This document shows, piece by piece, positions 22,483 to 34,660 of a stretch of 64,000 nucleotides of DNA. The stretch's first letter is position 1. Each line of letters starts with the position of its first letter. Position numbers and translations under genes: made by a program. Source of the stretch: Kosakonia oryzae (GTDB lineage: Bacteria > Pseudomonadota > Gammaproteobacteria > Enterobacterales > Enterobacteriaceae). The notes under the pieces were generated by a model, which was given only the letters and a program-made list of their open reading frames with translations, ran no database searches and was not told the DNA's origin. Location: positions 496,001 through 560,000 of the forward strand of contig NZ_CP014007.2 of NCBI RefSeq assembly GCF_001658025.2, written 5' to 3'.

Positions 22483-23853
22483 TTAGCGCAGCAGCAGGTA
22501 GATGCTGTCGTTGCCACGCACGATATGCAGCGCCATTACCGAAGGTTTCGTTTCCAGCAATTTACGCATTTCAGCGATCGACTGAACGCGCTCACGGTTG
22601 ATGCCAATGATCACATCATCTTTATGCAGACCGGCCTGCGCGGCTGCACTGCCTTTTTCGACATTATTTATCGCGATGCCTTTGGTGCCATCTTTGAGCT
22701 GGCTATCGCTCAGTTCTGCACCCTGCAATGACGGTGAAATCAGATCGGCGCTGGCGGACGAAGACGTGCTTTTATCCAGCGTGACTTCCACCTCCAGCGG
22801 CTTGCCATCGCGCAGCAGGCCGAGCTTCACTTTCGCGCCTGGCTCCGTCGTGGCAATACGTGAACGCAGTTCAGCAAAGCTGTTCAGCGGCTTACCGTTC
22901 AGACTGACAATAACATCACCGGATTTGATCCCGGCTTTTGCCGAACCGGAGTTAGGCAGCACCTCGCTGACAAAAGCGCCACGCTGAACGTTAAGATTAA
23001 AGGCTTTGGCGATATCCGCACTCATTTCTGTGCCTTTAATGCCCAACAGACCGCGTTTGATCTCACCAAACTGAATCAATTGTCTGGAGAGGGTTTGCGC
23101 CATATTGCTTGGAATGGCGAAGCCAATCCCTACGCTACCGCCACCCGGTGCGAGGATAGCGGTATTAATGCCGATAAGCTCGCCGTTGAGGTTAAGCAGC
23201 GCGCCGCCGGAGTTGCCGCGGTTGATGGAGGCATCTGTCTGGATAAAGTTTTCCAGCCCTTCCAGATTCAGGCCGCTGCGGCCCAGTGCGGAAACAATCC
23301 CGGAAGTGGCCGTCTGCCCAAGGCCGAATGGGTTGCCGACGGCAACGACAAAGTCGCCGACGCGCAGTTTATCGGAGTCGGCAATTGCAATTTGCGTCAG
23401 GTTGCTGGCGTTCTGTAATTGCAGCAGAGCAATATCGCTTTGATCATCACCGCCGATCAGTTTGGCGTCGAACTCGCGGCCGTCGTTCAACTGCACGCTA
23501 ATTTTTTGCGCCTGATTGATCACGTGGTTGTTTGTCAACACGTAGCCTTTCGCGGCGTCAATGATCACGCCGGAACCCAGACCTTCAAAAGGTTGCGGCT
23601 GCTGCGGTTGATCCGGCACATCGTCGCCGAAAAACTTCTTCAGCTCTTCCGGAACTTTCTGGCCTTGTGTGGTCCCCTCTACCTGCACGCTAACCACCGC
23701 AGGCAATACCTTTTCCAGGACGGGCGCAAGGCTTGGCAACGCGCCCTGGCCGGGCACTTGTGATGGCATGGCGGCCATCGCCTGAAACGGTGCCGAGAGA
23801 GTTAACCCGACACTTAACGCAAATGCACTCAACAGCAGGGTTGGTTTCTTCAT
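22483..23853 (-). CDS. degQ: DegQ, periplasmic serine endoprotease
   Basis: DegQ is an HtrA-family periplasmic protease and chaperone, paralogous to DegP. The ATG at 23853 gives 456 residues beginning MKKPTLLLSAFALSVGLTLS, a signal peptide ending around AMA (residue 27). An upstream start at 23898 adds 15 residues that precede the signal and is rejected. The catalytic triad is visible in TNNHVI (His), QSDIALL (Asp) and RGNSGGALL (Ser). Two PDZ domains follow (about 260-350 and 365-450). It lies upstream of degS, as in E. coli. Confidence 0.97.
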   Translation of the reverse strand: MKKPTLLLSAFALSVGLTLSAPFQAMAAMPSQVPGQGALPSLAPVLEKVLPAVVSVQVEGTTQGQKVPEELKKFFGDDVPDQPQQPQPFEGLGSGVIIDAAKGYVLTNNHVINQAQKISVQLNDGREFDAKLIGGDDQSDIALLQLQNASNLTQIAIADSDKLRVGDFVVAVGNPFGLGQTATSGIVSALGRSGLNLEGLENFIQTDASINRGNSGGALLNLNGELIGINTAILAPGGGSVGIGFAIPSNMAQTLSRQLIQFGEIKRGLLGIKGTEMSADIAKAFNLNVQRGAFVSEVLPNSGSAKAGIKSGDVIVSLNGKPLNSFAELRSRIATTEPGAKVKLGLLRDGKPLEVEVTLDKSTSSSASADLISPSLQGAELSDSQLKDGTKGIAINNVEKGSAAAQAGLHKDDVIIGINRERVQSIAEMRKLLETKPSVMALHIVRGNDSIYLLLR

Positions 23854-23980
23854 TGATGCTGGCTCTCGTAACCTGAAGTAAAAGGAATGACGCCCCAAAA
23901 CAGTTTGATGTTATTGAAATTTCAACCGGGTAACAATGAGGTGAATGACTAAATAATAGCTGTGATGCGGAAGTTGGGGT

Positions 23981-23999
23981 GGGCGCGGGGAACGCGCCC
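23981..23999. terminator. GC-rich hairpin in the zapG-degQ gap
   Basis: GGGCGCG (23981-23987) pairs with CGCGCCC (23993-23999) around a 5-base loop, about 25 bases downstream of the zapG stop. On the minus strand the T run precedes the stem instead of following it, so simple intrinsic termination of zapG is not certain. Confidence 0.4.
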
Positions 24000-24024
24000 G
24001 AAAAAAATAGACGACAGGGCGGGA

Positions 24025-24423
24025 TTATTTACGGCTTGCGCCGCCGCGCAGCAGGCCTGAAGCGCCATCAGAATAATCACGCGGGATCTGCACCGGTGCC
24101 TGATCGTTGCTGGCTTCTGATTCGGCCAGACGGTTGCGGAACGGATTCTCTTCTGCGGACATTTCCGGCAGCAAGTTGGACGAGCTTTTCGCCATGTGCT
24201 GATACAGTTGGCGATAATCATGCGCCATGTTATCCAGCAGTTCCGCGCTGCGGGCAAAATGGCTCACCAGCTCTTCGCGATACTCTTCCAGTTCCGCTTT
24301 GTTTTTTTCCAGCTCATACTGCAAGGCCTGTTGCTGGCGCAATTTACGGTTTCCGAAACGCATACCCACGGCACCAATGATAATGCCGACAACCAACCCG
24401 ATTAGCGCGTATTCCCAGGTCAT
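24025..24423 (-). CDS. zapG: ZapG (YhcB), cell-division and envelope coordination protein
   Basis: YhcB/ZapG is a DUF1043 inner-membrane protein that interacts with divisome and elongasome proteins; its loss disturbs cell shape and envelope synthesis in E. coli. The product has 132 residues, the usual length. One membrane helix sits at the N-terminus (about 4-22, ALIGLVVGIIIGAVGMRF). A cytoplasmic coiled coil follows (about 28-90), then a flexible tail ending SGLLRGGASRK. It is divergent from zapE, another division gene, which is the standard arrangement. Confidence 0.94.
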   Translation of the reverse strand: MTWEYALIGLVVGIIIGAVGMRFGNRKLRQQQALQYELEKNKAELEEYREELVSHFARSAELLDNMAHDYRQLYQHMAKSSSNLLPEMSAEENPFRNRLAESEASNDQAPVQIPRDYSDGASGLLRGGASRK

Positions 24424-24613
24424 GTACTTCTCCCGTTATTTTGTGATTCCGTAGGGTGTGGGCTGCAGGCTCCTTGCCTGCGCCTGATAGTGCCACTATA
24501 ACCGCTTCTGGTGTAGAAGTGGAATCCTGACAAATCATCGCGTAGTGTAGAACGGCCTTTTTTTCGTCAACCCTGTGGGGGCGGATCGATTTTCAAGGAA
24601 CAACAATAACACC

Positions 24614-25741
24614 ATGCAAAGCCTTACCCCGACATCGCGATACAACAGCGCCCTCAGCGAGGGAAGCCATCAGCCGGATGATGTGCAAAAAGAAGCCGTT
24701 CAGCGGCTGGAACATATCTATCAAGAGATTATTACCCGCAGCCACAACAGCGCACCGACAAACGGCGGTTTGCTGGCGAAGTTCGGCAAACTGCTGGGAA
24801 AACGTGAGCCGCGTGAGAGCGTACCGGTGCGTGGCCTCTATATGTGGGGCGGCGTTGGCCGTGGCAAAACCTGGCTGATGGACATGTTCTATCAGAGCCT
24901 GCCAGGTGAGCGTAAACAACGTCTGCACTTTCACCGTTTTATGCTGCGCGTTCACGAAGAGCTGACCTCGCTTCAGGGACATAGCGATCCGCTGGAAATT
25001 GTTGCCGATCGTTTCAAAGCTGAAACCGATGTGTTGTGCTTCGATGAATTTTTCGTTTCGGATATTACCGACGCCATGTTGCTTGGCGGGCTAATGAAAG
25101 CGCTGTTCGCCCGTGGTATTACGCTGGTGGCGACGTCGAATATTCCACCGGATGAGCTCTACCGTAACGGCTTGCAGCGCTCGCGCTTTTTACCTGCTAT
25201 CGATGCCATCAAGCAGTTTTGCGATGTGATGAATGTCGATGCAGGCGTCGATTATCGTCTGCGCACATTAACCCAGGCGCACTTATGGCTGACTCCGCTG
25301 GATAACGAGACCGCGCGGCAAATGGAGGCGTTGTGGTTAGCGCTGGCGGGCACAAAGCGTGAGCATGCGCTGGAGCTGGAGATTAATCACCGTGCGCTGC
25401 CGACGCTGGGTGTGGAAAACCAGACGCTGGCGGTGTCGTTTGCCACGCTGTGCGTCGATGCGCGCAGCCAGCATGATTACATCGCGCTCTCACGCTTGTT
25501 CCATACCGTAATGTTGTTCGATGTGCCGGTAATGACGCCGCTGATGGAGAGTGAAGCACGACGCTTTATTGCTTTAGTGGATGAGTTTTACGAGCGCCAC
25601 GTGAAGCTGGTGGTGAGTGCTGCCGCGCCGCTGCATGAGATTTATCAGGGTGAGCAGCTGAAATTTGAGTTTCAGCGCTGTTTGTCCCGCCTGCAAGAGA
25701 TGCAGAGCGAAGAGTATCTCAAGCGTGCGCATATGCCGTAA
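24614..25741 (+). CDS. zapE: ZapE, cell-division AFG1-like ATPase
   Basis: ZapE is an AFG1-family P-loop ATPase that associates with the Z ring late in division and is needed under low oxygen or high temperature in E. coli. The ATG at 24614 gives 375 residues (E. coli length) starting MQSLTPTSRYNSAL. The start at 24575 adds 13 residues that lack family support. The Walker A motif GGVGRGKTW lies at about residues 78-86 and the Walker B motif is VLCFDEFFV near residue 140. TLVATSNIPP resembles the sensor 1 region. It is transcribed divergently from zapG. Confidence 0.96.
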   Translation: MQSLTPTSRYNSALSEGSHQPDDVQKEAVQRLEHIYQEIITRSHNSAPTNGGLLAKFGKLLGKREPRESVPVRGLYMWGGVGRGKTWLMDMFYQSLPGERKQRLHFHRFMLRVHEELTSLQGHSDPLEIVADRFKAETDVLCFDEFFVSDITDAMLLGGLMKALFARGITLVATSNIPPDELYRNGLQRSRFLPAIDAIKQFCDVMNVDAGVDYRLRTLTQAHLWLTPLDNETARQMEALWLALAGTKREHALELEINHRALPTLGVENQTLAVSFATLCVDARSQHDYIALSRLFHTVMLFDVPVMTPLMESEARRFIALVDEFYERHVKLVVSAAAPLHEIYQGEQLKFEFQRCLSRLQEMQSEEYLKRAHMP

Positions 25742-25747
25742 TCGGTA

Positions 25748-25774
25748 ATTCCCTTTCCCGGTGGGAGAGGGATT
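25748..25774. terminator. Imperfect hairpin after zapE
   Basis: AATTCCCTTTCCC can pair with GGGAGAGGGATT around GGT, with one G-T-type mismatch. It resembles the tldD-aaeR hairpin in sequence. There is no T run, so it may be a 3'-end stabiliser or weak terminator before the rplM promoter. Confidence 0.45.
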
Positions 25775-25812
25775 CGCCTTGCACAAAAGCCGCGCCAAAT
25801 CACAAAAAGGGG

Positions 25813-26435
<623 letters not shown>

Positions 26436-26447
26436 TCGGGATTATAG

Positions 26448-26843
<396 letters not shown>

Positions 26844-26875
26844 TTGCTTTCTGCTTCGGCAGAACGATTGGCGAA

Positions 26876-26902
26876 AAAACCCGGTGCAAGCCGGGTTTTT
26901 TT
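26876..26902 (+). terminator. Terminator of rplM-rpsI
   Basis: An A-rich arm with ACCCGG (26879-26884) pairs with CCGGGT (26891-26896), followed by a run of T. A separate 6-bp stem with a TTCG tetraloop (26849-26864) comes just before it. sspA follows 250 bases later and probably has its own promoter in the gap; I could not pick out a convincing one. Confidence 0.9.
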
Positions 26903-27155
26903 ATGGATAAAAATCGTGTTATCCACAGTAATCAATCATTTACTGCGTCTTTTTCAGCATTTGCAGAATCCCCTCACCACAAACCCCGCAAAATCTGGTA
27001 AACTATCATCCAATTTTCTGCCCAAATGGCTGGGATTGTTCATTTTTTGTTTGCTTCCTGAACGAAAGTGACAGTACGGGCGGGTAGGTAACTCACATCT
27101 GACCGGTCGAGTAAGTCCGGTAGCAGTAAATTCTTGAATATACCTGGAGGTTTTC

Positions 27156-27794
27156 ATGGCTGTCGCTGCCAACAAACGTTCGGTAATGACGCTGTTTTCT
27201 GGTCCTGTGGACATCTATAGCCATCAGGTCCGTATCGTGCTGGCCGAAAAAGGTGTCAGCTTCGAAATTGAGCACGTGGAAAAGGATAATCCTCCTCAGG
27301 ATCTGATTGACCTCAACCCGAATCAAAGCGTACCGACACTTGTAGATCGTGAACTCACCCTGTGGGAATCACGCATTATTATGGAATATCTGGACGAGCG
27401 TTTCCCGCATCCGCCGCTAATGCCGGTTTACCCGGTCGCCCGCGGTGAAAGCCGTCTCTACATGCATCGCATTGAAAAGGACTGGTATTCCCTGATGAAT
27501 ATCATCCAGAACAACAGCGGTGCACAGGCCGATGCCGCCCGTAAACAACTGCGTGAAGAGCTGCTGGCAATTGGCCCGCTGTTTACCCAGAAACCTTACT
27601 TCCTGAACGACGAGTTCAGCCTGGTTGACTGCTACCTCGCACCGCTGCTGTGGCGCTTACCGGTACTGGGCATCGAGCTGAGCGGCGCAGGTGCCAAAGA
27701 GCTGAAAGGATATATGACGCGCGTATTTGAGCGTGATTCCTTCCTGGCTTCTCTGACTGAAGCTGAGCGCGAAATGCGCCTTGGCCGGGGTTAA
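27156..27794 (+). CDS. sspA: Stringent starvation protein A
   Basis: SspA is an RNA-polymerase-associated protein with a glutathione-S-transferase fold. It supports stationary-phase acid tolerance and phage P1 late transcription in E. coli. The 212-residue product begins MAVAANKRSVMTLFSG. The thioredoxin-like N-terminal domain (about 10-87) includes NPNQSVPTLVDRELTLWESR, and the helical C-terminal domain contains the surface patch DERFPHPPLMP. A GGAGG ribosome-binding site precedes the start. sspB follows after 4 bases. Confidence 0.98.
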   Translation: MAVAANKRSVMTLFSGPVDIYSHQVRIVLAEKGVSFEIEHVEKDNPPQDLIDLNPNQSVPTLVDRELTLWESRIIMEYLDERFPHPPLMPVYPVARGESRLYMHRIEKDWYSLMNIIQNNSGAQADAARKQLREELLAIGPLFTQKPYFLNDEFSLVDCYLAPLLWRLPVLGIELSGAGAKELKGYMTRVFERDSFLASLTEAEREMRLGRG

Positions 27795-27798
27795 CTGA

Positions 27799-28302
27799 AT
27801 GGATTTGTCACAACTGTCTCCACGCCGTCCGTATCTGCTGCGGGCTTTCTATGAATGGCTGCTGGATAACCAGCTAACGCCGCATCTGGTTGTTGATGTG
27901 ACGTTGCCGGACGTTCGCGTGCCGATGGAGTATGCGCGTGACGGTCAAATCGTGTTGAACATCGCGCCGCGCGCGGTAGGCAATCTGGAACTGGCGAACG
28001 ACGAGGTGCGTTTTAATGCGCGCTTCGGCGGCGTGCCGCGTCAGGTTGCGGTGCCGATGGCGGCCGTGCTGGCTATTTACGCCCGTGAAAACGGCGCAGG
28101 CACCATGTTCGAACCGGAAGCTGCCTACGACGAAGACGTCGCCATGCTGAATGACGACCTCGAGACTTCAGAGCAGGAAGGCGAGACGGTGATGTCGGTT
28201 ATCGACGGTGATAAACCCGATCATGCTGACGATCAGGACAACGGCCCTGATGACGATCCGCCGCCGCGCGGTGGACGCCCGTCGTTGCGGGTTGTGAAGT
28301 AA
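27799..28302 (+). CDS. sspB: SspB, ClpXP adaptor for ssrA-tagged proteins
   Basis: SspB tethers ssrA-tagged peptides and the RseA fragment to ClpX for degradation by ClpXP. The 167-residue product has the substrate-binding domain (about 1-112, MDLSQLSPRRPYLLRAFYEW onward). A long acidic linker follows, then the ClpX-binding XB motif at the very end (GGRPSLRVVK). It is co-translated with sspA and ends at a rho-independent terminator. In E. coli the sialic-acid (nan) genes follow; here gltD does. Confidence 0.97.
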   Translation: MDLSQLSPRRPYLLRAFYEWLLDNQLTPHLVVDVTLPDVRVPMEYARDGQIVLNIAPRAVGNLELANDEVRFNARFGGVPRQVAVPMAAVLAIYARENGAGTMFEPEAAYDEDVAMLNDDLETSEQEGETVMSVIDGDKPDHADDQDNGPDDDPPPRGGRPSLRVVK

Positions 28303-28307
28303 TTTGA

Positions 28308-28329
28308 CAGGGCCGAATGGCCCTGTTTT
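28308..28329 (+). terminator. Terminator of sspAB
   Basis: CAGGGCC and GGCCCTG form a 7-bp stem with a GAAT loop, followed by TTTTA, 5 bases after the sspB stop. Confidence 0.85.
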
Positions 28330-28348
28330 ACTATCCGCGATCCGCTAA

Positions 28349-28375
28349 TAAAAAAGGAGGCCGAAGCCTCCTTTT
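28349..28375 (-). terminator. Terminator of gltBD
   Basis: AAAAGGAGGC (28352-28361) pairs with GCCTCCTTTT (28366-28375) around CGAA. On the minus strand the stem runs into a stretch of T, marking the end of the gltBD message. It is also nearly symmetric and could back up the sspAB terminator. Confidence 0.9.
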
Positions 28376-28392
28376 GGGTCGCTACATGGGTA

Positions 28393-29820
<1,428 letters not shown>

Positions 29821-32800
29821 TTACTGCGCCTGCACGCGCAACTCTGCCGCGCTACGACTACGGTGACCTAACAGGGCTTTGACATCGCTGGATTTCGGTT
29901 TCACCAGGGCGAATTTCGACGAGAATGCTGGCCAGTTCGCCAGGATCTCTTCGCCGCGCTGAGAACCGGTATGGTGCACATGCTCGGTGATCAGACCGCG
30001 CAGATGCTCTTCATGGATGGCGAGGTCATCGACGCTCAGCACTTCCACCAGCTCCGGGTTAACGCGTTTACGGAATTCACCGTCTTCATCCAGTACATAG
30101 GCAAAGCCACCGGTCATCCCTGCTCCAAAGTTGACGCCGGTTTTACCCAGCACGCAAACAATGCCGCCGGTCATATATTCACAGCCGTTGTCGCCGATGC
30201 CTTCTACAACCGTGATGGCGCCGGAGTTACGCACCGCAAAACGCTCGCCTGCGCGGCCCGCAGCGTACAAACGACCGCCGGTTGCGCCATACAGGCAGGT
30301 GTTACCGATAATGCTCGCTTCATGGCTACGGAAGGCCGAACCCACCGGCGGACGCACCGCCAGCAAACCGCCCGCCATACCTTTACCAACATAGTCGTTG
30401 GCATCGCCAGTCAGATAGAGTTCAACGCCGCCTGCGTTCCACACGCCGAAGCTCTGGCCTGCAGTGCCGCTGAAATGCGCTTTAATCGGATCGGCTGCCA
30501 GCCCCTGATCGCCATGATACTGCGCGATGTAGCCAGACAGCGAAGCGCCCACAGAACGATCGGTGTTGCGGATATCGAACCAGAAAGTTTTGCTCTGCTT
30601 CTCATCGACATACGGTTTCGCCTGCTGTAACAACTGCGCGTTCAGCACGCCATTATCAAACGGCGGGTTGTTTTCCGTGCAGTACAGCGCTTTGCCTGGG
30701 TGCGGCTCGGCGGTTTCCAGCAGTTTCGCCAGATCCAGTTTCTGCTGCTTGGCGGTAAAACCGTCCAGCTCTTTCAGCAGATCGGTGCGGCCAATCAGAT
30801 CGACCAGACGTTTCACGCCCAGTTGCGCCATTAACTCGCGGGTTTCACGGGCGATAAATTCAAAGTAGTTAGTCACTTTGAACGGCAGACCGTGATAGTG
30901 ATTTTTACGCAGTTTGTCATCCTGAGTCGCTACGCCGGTTGCGCAGTTGTTCAGGTGACAAATTCGCAGGTATTTACAGCCCAGCGCGACCATCGGTCCG
31001 GTACCGAAACCAAAGCTTTCGGCACCGAGAATGGCGGCTTTGATGATGTCCTGGCCGGTTTTCAGACCGCCATCTACCTGCAAACGGATCTTGTGACGCA
31101 AACCGTTCGCGACCAGCGCCTGCTGGGTTTCCACCAGCCCCAGTTCCCACGGACAACCGGCATATTTCACCGAGGAGAGCGGGCTTGCGCCAGTACCGCC
31201 GTCGTAACCGGCGATGGTGATCAGATCGGCATAGGCTTTTGCCACACCGGTAGCGATGGTACCGACGCCCGGTTCGGAAACCAGCTTCACAGAGATCATC
31301 GCTTTCGGGTTGACCTGCTTCAGGTCAAAAATCAGCTGCGCCAAATCCTCGATAGAGTAGATATCGTGGTGCGGCGGCGGAGAGATCAGCGTTACGCCGG
31401 GTACGGAGTAGCGCAGTTTGGCGATGTACGGCGTGACTTTGTCACCCGGTAACTGACCGCCTTCGCCCGGTTTTGCTCCCTGGGCGACTTTGATCTGAAT
31501 GACATCAGCATTCACCAGGTATGCCGGGGTTACGCCAAAGCGACCAGAAGCAACCTGCTTGATACGCGACACTTTATTGGTGCCGTAACGCGCCGGATCT
31601 TCGCCACCTTCACCGGAGTTGGAGAAGCCGCCGAGGCTGTTCATTGCTTCTGCCAGTGCTTCGTGAGCCTCCGGGCTGAGCGCACCGATCGACATCGCTG
31701 CGGTATCGAAGCGTTTAAACAGCTCGCTCGCCGGTTCCACATCTTTCAGACTGACCGCTTCACCGTTCGGCGTGATAGCCAGCAAATCGCGCAGCGTAGC
31801 CGCCGGGCGTTCGTTAACCAGCTTCGCATATTCCTGATAATCGCTGTACTCACCGCTCTGTACGGCCTGTTGCAGGGTACGCACAACATCCGGGTTATAA
31901 GCGTGGTATTCGCCGCCGTGAACATATTTCAGCAGGCCGCCCTGTGACAGCGGTTTACGCGCCAGCCAGGCCAGTTTAGAGAGGTTCAGCAGATCCTGCT
32001 GGAAGTCGCTAAAGCCCGCGCCGCCGATACGGCTGATTACGCCCTGGAAGCAGAGCGCAGCAACGTCATCGTGCAGGCCCACAGCTTCAAACAGTTTTGA
32101 GCAGCGGTATGAGGCGATGGTCGAAATGCCCATTTTGGACATGATCTTGTACAGCCCTTTATTGATGCCGTTACGGTAGTTCAGCATCACTGTACGGTAA
32201 TTTTTCTCGATGGCATTGTTGTCGACCAGTTTCGCCAGCGTTTCATACGCCAGGTACGGGTAGATGGCCGTCGCGCCGAAGCCGAGCAGCACCGCAAAGT
32301 GGTGCGGATCGCGGGCGCTTGCTGTTTCAACAATAATGTTGGCATCACAGCGCAGGCTCTTATCCACCAGGCGAGTCTGGATCGCGCCCACCGCCATCGG
32401 CGCCGGAACCGGCAGACGATTTTTGGCGATGTTACGGTCAGAAAGCACCAGCAATACAGTACCGTTACGCACCATCTGTTCTGCTTTATCGCACAGCGCT
32501 TTGATGGTCTCTTCCAGCGACGTTTCGGTCACGTCGAAGGTGATATCCAGCGTGTCGGCGCGGTAGTGCTCCTCTTCCATCGTCGTCAGTTGCTTGAAAT
32601 CGGAGTACAGCAGGATCGGTGATTTGAAGCTCAGGCGATGTGCCTGGCCTTCCGCTTCGCAGAAGACGTTCATTTCGCGACCGATGCTGGTAGCCAGCGA
32701 CATAACGTGGGCTTCACGCAGCGGATCGATTGGCGGGTTGGTGACCTGTGCGAACTGCTGGCGGAAGTAGTCATAAATAATGCGCGGCTGGCTGGAGAGC

Positions 32801-34281
32801 ACCGCAAACGGGGTGTCATCGCCCATGGAGCCGACTGCTTCCTGGCCATTTTCACCCAGCACGCGGATAACCGAATCCAGCTCTTCAAAGCTGTAGTTAA
32901 ACTGTTTCTGGTAGCTTGCCAGCAGATCGTCGTCCATCTCGCGGGTACCGACTTCTTCGTCTGGCAGATCTTCAAACGGCACCAGACGGCGAACGTTTTT
33001 CGCCATCCACTCTTTATACGGATGGCGGCTTTTCAGATCGTCATCGGTTTCGGCCGAGTGCAGAATGCGCCCGTCGCGGGTATCGATAACCATCAGCTCG
33101 CCCGGGCCGACACGGCCTTTTTCTACCACTTCGTCCGGCTGATAATCCCAGATCCCCACTTCTGAAGCGCAGGTGATCAGCTTGTCTTTGGTGACGACAT
33201 AACGCGCCGGGCGCAGACCGTTACGGTCAAGGTTACAGGCAGCGAAACGCCCATCGGACATGACGATGCCCGCCGGGCCGTCCCATGGCTCCATGTGCAT
33301 GGAGTTAAAGTCGAAGAAGCTGCGCAGGTCCGGATCCATATCCGGGTTGTTCTGCCAGGCTGGCGGCACCAGCAAACGCATGGCACGTACGATATCCATC
33401 CCGCCAGCCAGCAGCAGCTCAAGCATGTTATCCATTGAGCTGGAGTCAGAACCGGTTTCGTTGACGAACGGCGCGGCATCATGAAGATCCGGGATCAACG
33501 GCGTTTTAAATTTGTAGGTACGCGCGCGCGCCCACTGGCGGTTACCGGTAATGGTGTTGATTTCACCGTTGTGCGCCAGGTAGCGGAACGGCTGTGCCAG
33601 CGGCCAGCGTGGCACGGTGTTGGTGGAGAAGCGCTGGTGGAACAGGCAAATGGCCGATTCCAGACGCAGATCCGCCAGATCCAGGTAAAAGCGCGGCAGA
33701 TCCGCCGGCATACACAGACCTTTATAAATGTTCACCAGATTGGAGAGGCTACAAACGTAGAACTCTTTATCTTCTTGCAGGCGTTTTTCAATGCGGCGAC
33801 GAGCGATAAAAAGACGACGCTCCATATCGCGCGGGCGCCAGCCTGCAGGGGCGTTCACGAAAATTTGTTCAATACGAGGCAGCGAGGAGAGGGCGATTTC
33901 ACCGAGTACCCCTTCGTTGGTTGGCACATCGCGCCAGCCGACGATCGACAGGGTTTCTTGTTGCAGCTCTTCTTCAACAACGCGACGCGACGCGCTGGCT
34001 TTTTCTGGATCCTGATTCAGGAACAGCATGCCCACGGCGTAATTTTTGGCTAAGCGCCAGCCGCGCTCTTCCGCCACAATACGGAAGAAACGGTCGGGTT
34101 TTTGCAGCAGCAGGCCGCAACCATCGCCGGTTTTACCATCGGCAAGGATTGCGCCACGGTGCTGCATTCGGGCCAGTGCGTGAATAGCGGTACGCACTAC
34201 CTTGTGGCTAGGTTCGCCTTCTATGTGGGCGATCAGGCCGAAACCACAGTTATCTCTCTCGAGAGATTTATCGTACAACAT
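29821..34281 (-). CDS. gltB: Glutamate synthase large subunit
   Basis: GltB is the alpha subunit of glutamate synthase. Its glutaminase domain releases ammonia, which travels through a tunnel to the FMN synthase domain. The 1486-residue product has an 11-residue propeptide ([11 protein letters not shown]) before Cys12, the N-terminal nucleophile of the class II amidotransferase domain (to about 400). The FMN barrel (about 800-1190) contains [11 protein letters not shown] and the 3Fe-4S cysteines in [13 protein letters not shown]. The C-terminal beta-helix is glycine-rich. A GGGGAGG ribosome-binding site 9 bases upstream supports this start. The leader is long and structured, with a CRP-like site further up. 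Confidence 0.99.
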   Translation of the reverse strand: MLYDKSLERDNCGFGLIAHIEGEPSHKVVRTAIHALARMQHRGAILADGKTGDGCGLLLQKPDRFFRIVAEERGWRLAKNYAVGMLFLNQDPEKASASRRVVEEELQQETLSIVGWRDVPTNEGVLGEIALSSLPRIEQIFVNAPAGWRPRDMERRLFIARRRIEKRLQEDKEFYVCSLSNLVNIYKGLCMPADLPRFYLDLADLRLESAICLFHQRFSTNTVPRWPLAQPFRYLAHNGEINTITGNRQWARARTYKFKTPLIPDLHDAAPFVNETGSDSSSMDNMLELLLAGGMDIVRAMRLLVPPAWQNNPDMDPDLRSFFDFNSMHMEPWDGPAGIVMSDGRFAACNLDRNGLRPARYVVTKDKLITCASEVGIWDYQPDEVVEKGRVGPGELMVIDTRDGRILHSAETDDDLKSRHPYKEWMAKNVRRLVPFEDLPDEEVGTREMDDDLLASYQKQFNYSFEELDSVIRVLGENGQEAVGSMGDDTPFAVLSSQPRIIYDYFRQQFAQVTNPPIDPLREAHVMSLATSIGREMNVFCEAEGQAHRLSFKSPILLYSDFKQLTTMEEEHYRADTLDITFDVTETSLEETIKALCDKAEQMVRNGTVLLVLSDRNIAKNRLPVPAPMAVGAIQTRLVDKSLRCDANIIVETASARDPHHFAVLLGFGATAIYPYLAYETLAKLVDNNAIEKNYRTVMLNYRNGINKGLYKIMSKMGISTIASYRCSKLFEAVGLHDDVAALCFQGVISRIGGAGFSDFQQDLLNLSKLAWLARKPLSQGGLLKYVHGGEYHAYNPDVVRTLQQAVQSGEYSDYQEYAKLVNERPAATLRDLLAITPNGEAVSLKDVEPASELFKRFDTAAMSIGALSPEAHEALAEAMNSLGGFSNSGEGGEDPARYGTNKVSRIKQVASGRFGVTPAYLVNADVIQIKVAQGAKPGEGGQLPGDKVTPYIAKLRYSVPGVTLISPPPHHDIYSIEDLAQLIFDLKQVNPKAMISVKLVSEPGVGTIATGVAKAYADLITIAGYDGGTGASPLSSVKYAGCPWELGLVETQQALVANGLRHKIRLQVDGGLKTGQDIIKAAILGAESFGFGTGPMVALGCKYLRICHLNNCATGVATQDDKLRKNHYHGLPFKVTNYFEFIARETRELMAQLGVKRLVDLIGRTDLLKELDGFTAKQQKLDLAKLLETAEPHPGKALYCTENNPPFDNGVLNAQLLQQAKPYVDEKQSKTFWFDIRNTDRSVGASLSGYIAQYHGDQGLAADPIKAHFSGTAGQSFGVWNAGGVELYLTGDANDYVGKGMAGGLLAVRPPVGSAFRSHEASIIGNTCLYGATGGRLYAAGRAGERFAVRNSGAITVVEGIGDNGCEYMTGGIVCVLGKTGVNFGAGMTGGFAYVLDEDGEFRKRVNPELVEVLSVDDLAIHEEHLRGLITEHVHHTGSQRGEEILANWPAFSSKFALVKPKSSDVKALLGHRSRSAAELRVQAQ

Positions 34282-34282
34282 A

Positions 34283-34375
34283 TCAGTGAACCTCCCCAGG
34301 CTCTACGAGACACCCTCCGTTGATCGATACGCACAGGCGCAAAAAGAGCATGGCGACGGGGCATATGCCTCGCAT
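34283..34375 (-). CDS. Possible 30-residue leader peptide ORF upstream of gltB
   Basis: An ATG at 34375 opens a frame of 30 codons (starting [15 protein letters not shown]) whose TGA (34285-34283) ends one base before the gltB ATG. That spacing would allow translational coupling, and the gltB ribosome-binding site lies inside the frame. I do not recognise the peptide and see no strong ribosome-binding site for it. It may be chance. Confidence 0.15.
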   Translation of the reverse strand: MRGICPVAMLFLRLCVSINGGCLVEPGEVH

Positions 34376-34460
34376 GTCGCCCTCTTTAATTTCCTTTTCG
34401 CATCGATACACAAGTGTTGAGGACTTGCTTAAGAGGGAATCTCAATTACTGCATAAATAT

Positions 34461-34479
34461 GATGAGCAGACTGCTCATC
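34461..34479. repeat. Perfect 19-base inverted repeat upstream of gltB
   Basis: GATGAGCAG and CTGCTCATC flank a single central A, so the whole 19 bases are symmetric. It lies 180 bases before the gltB start. It could be a regulator-binding site, or a hairpin if transcribed. A partial ARG-box-like half-site (TGCATAAATAT) directly adjoins it at 34448-34465. Confidence 0.6.
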
Positions 34480-34493
34480 CAGAAAGCTTCCAG

Positions 34494-34519
34494 CGGATTC
34501 CCAAGTTATCGGGAATCCG
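34494..34519. repeat. Perfect 9-bp stem-loop upstream of gltB
   Basis: CGGATTCCC (34494-34502) and GGGAATCCG (34511-34519) are exact inverted copies with an 8-base loop. Together with the neighbouring 19-base palindrome, it indicates a structured leader or a double operator for gltBD. The full gltB-yhcC gap (34282-34953) contains no recognised protein gene. Confidence 0.6.
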
Positions 34520-34640
34520 TACACAGGTCAAATGCCGAGCTTATTTATACAAAAATGTGCTAAAGATGTATTATCTGTTTGATATTTATATTTATTTAAG
34601 GTTTTTTACATTCATGAAGCGCAGCGACAAGCGGTAGCGG

Positions 34641-34660
34641 AGTGTGATCTGACTCACTAT
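34641..34660. promoter_or_regulatory. CRP-like site in the gltB-yhcC divergent region
   Basis: TGTGATCTGACTCACT (34643-34658) matches the CRP core TGTGA-N6-TCACA at nine of ten defined positions. CRP is reported, with Lrp, IHF and ArgR, to control E. coli gltBDF, so this is a plausible native site. It lies about 360 bases upstream of gltB and 295 upstream of yhcC. Confidence 0.6.

Noticed and set aside
33177-34323. Several plus-strand frames opposite gltB
   Set aside because: They are antisense to gltB, lack ribosome-binding sites and have no recognisable domains.
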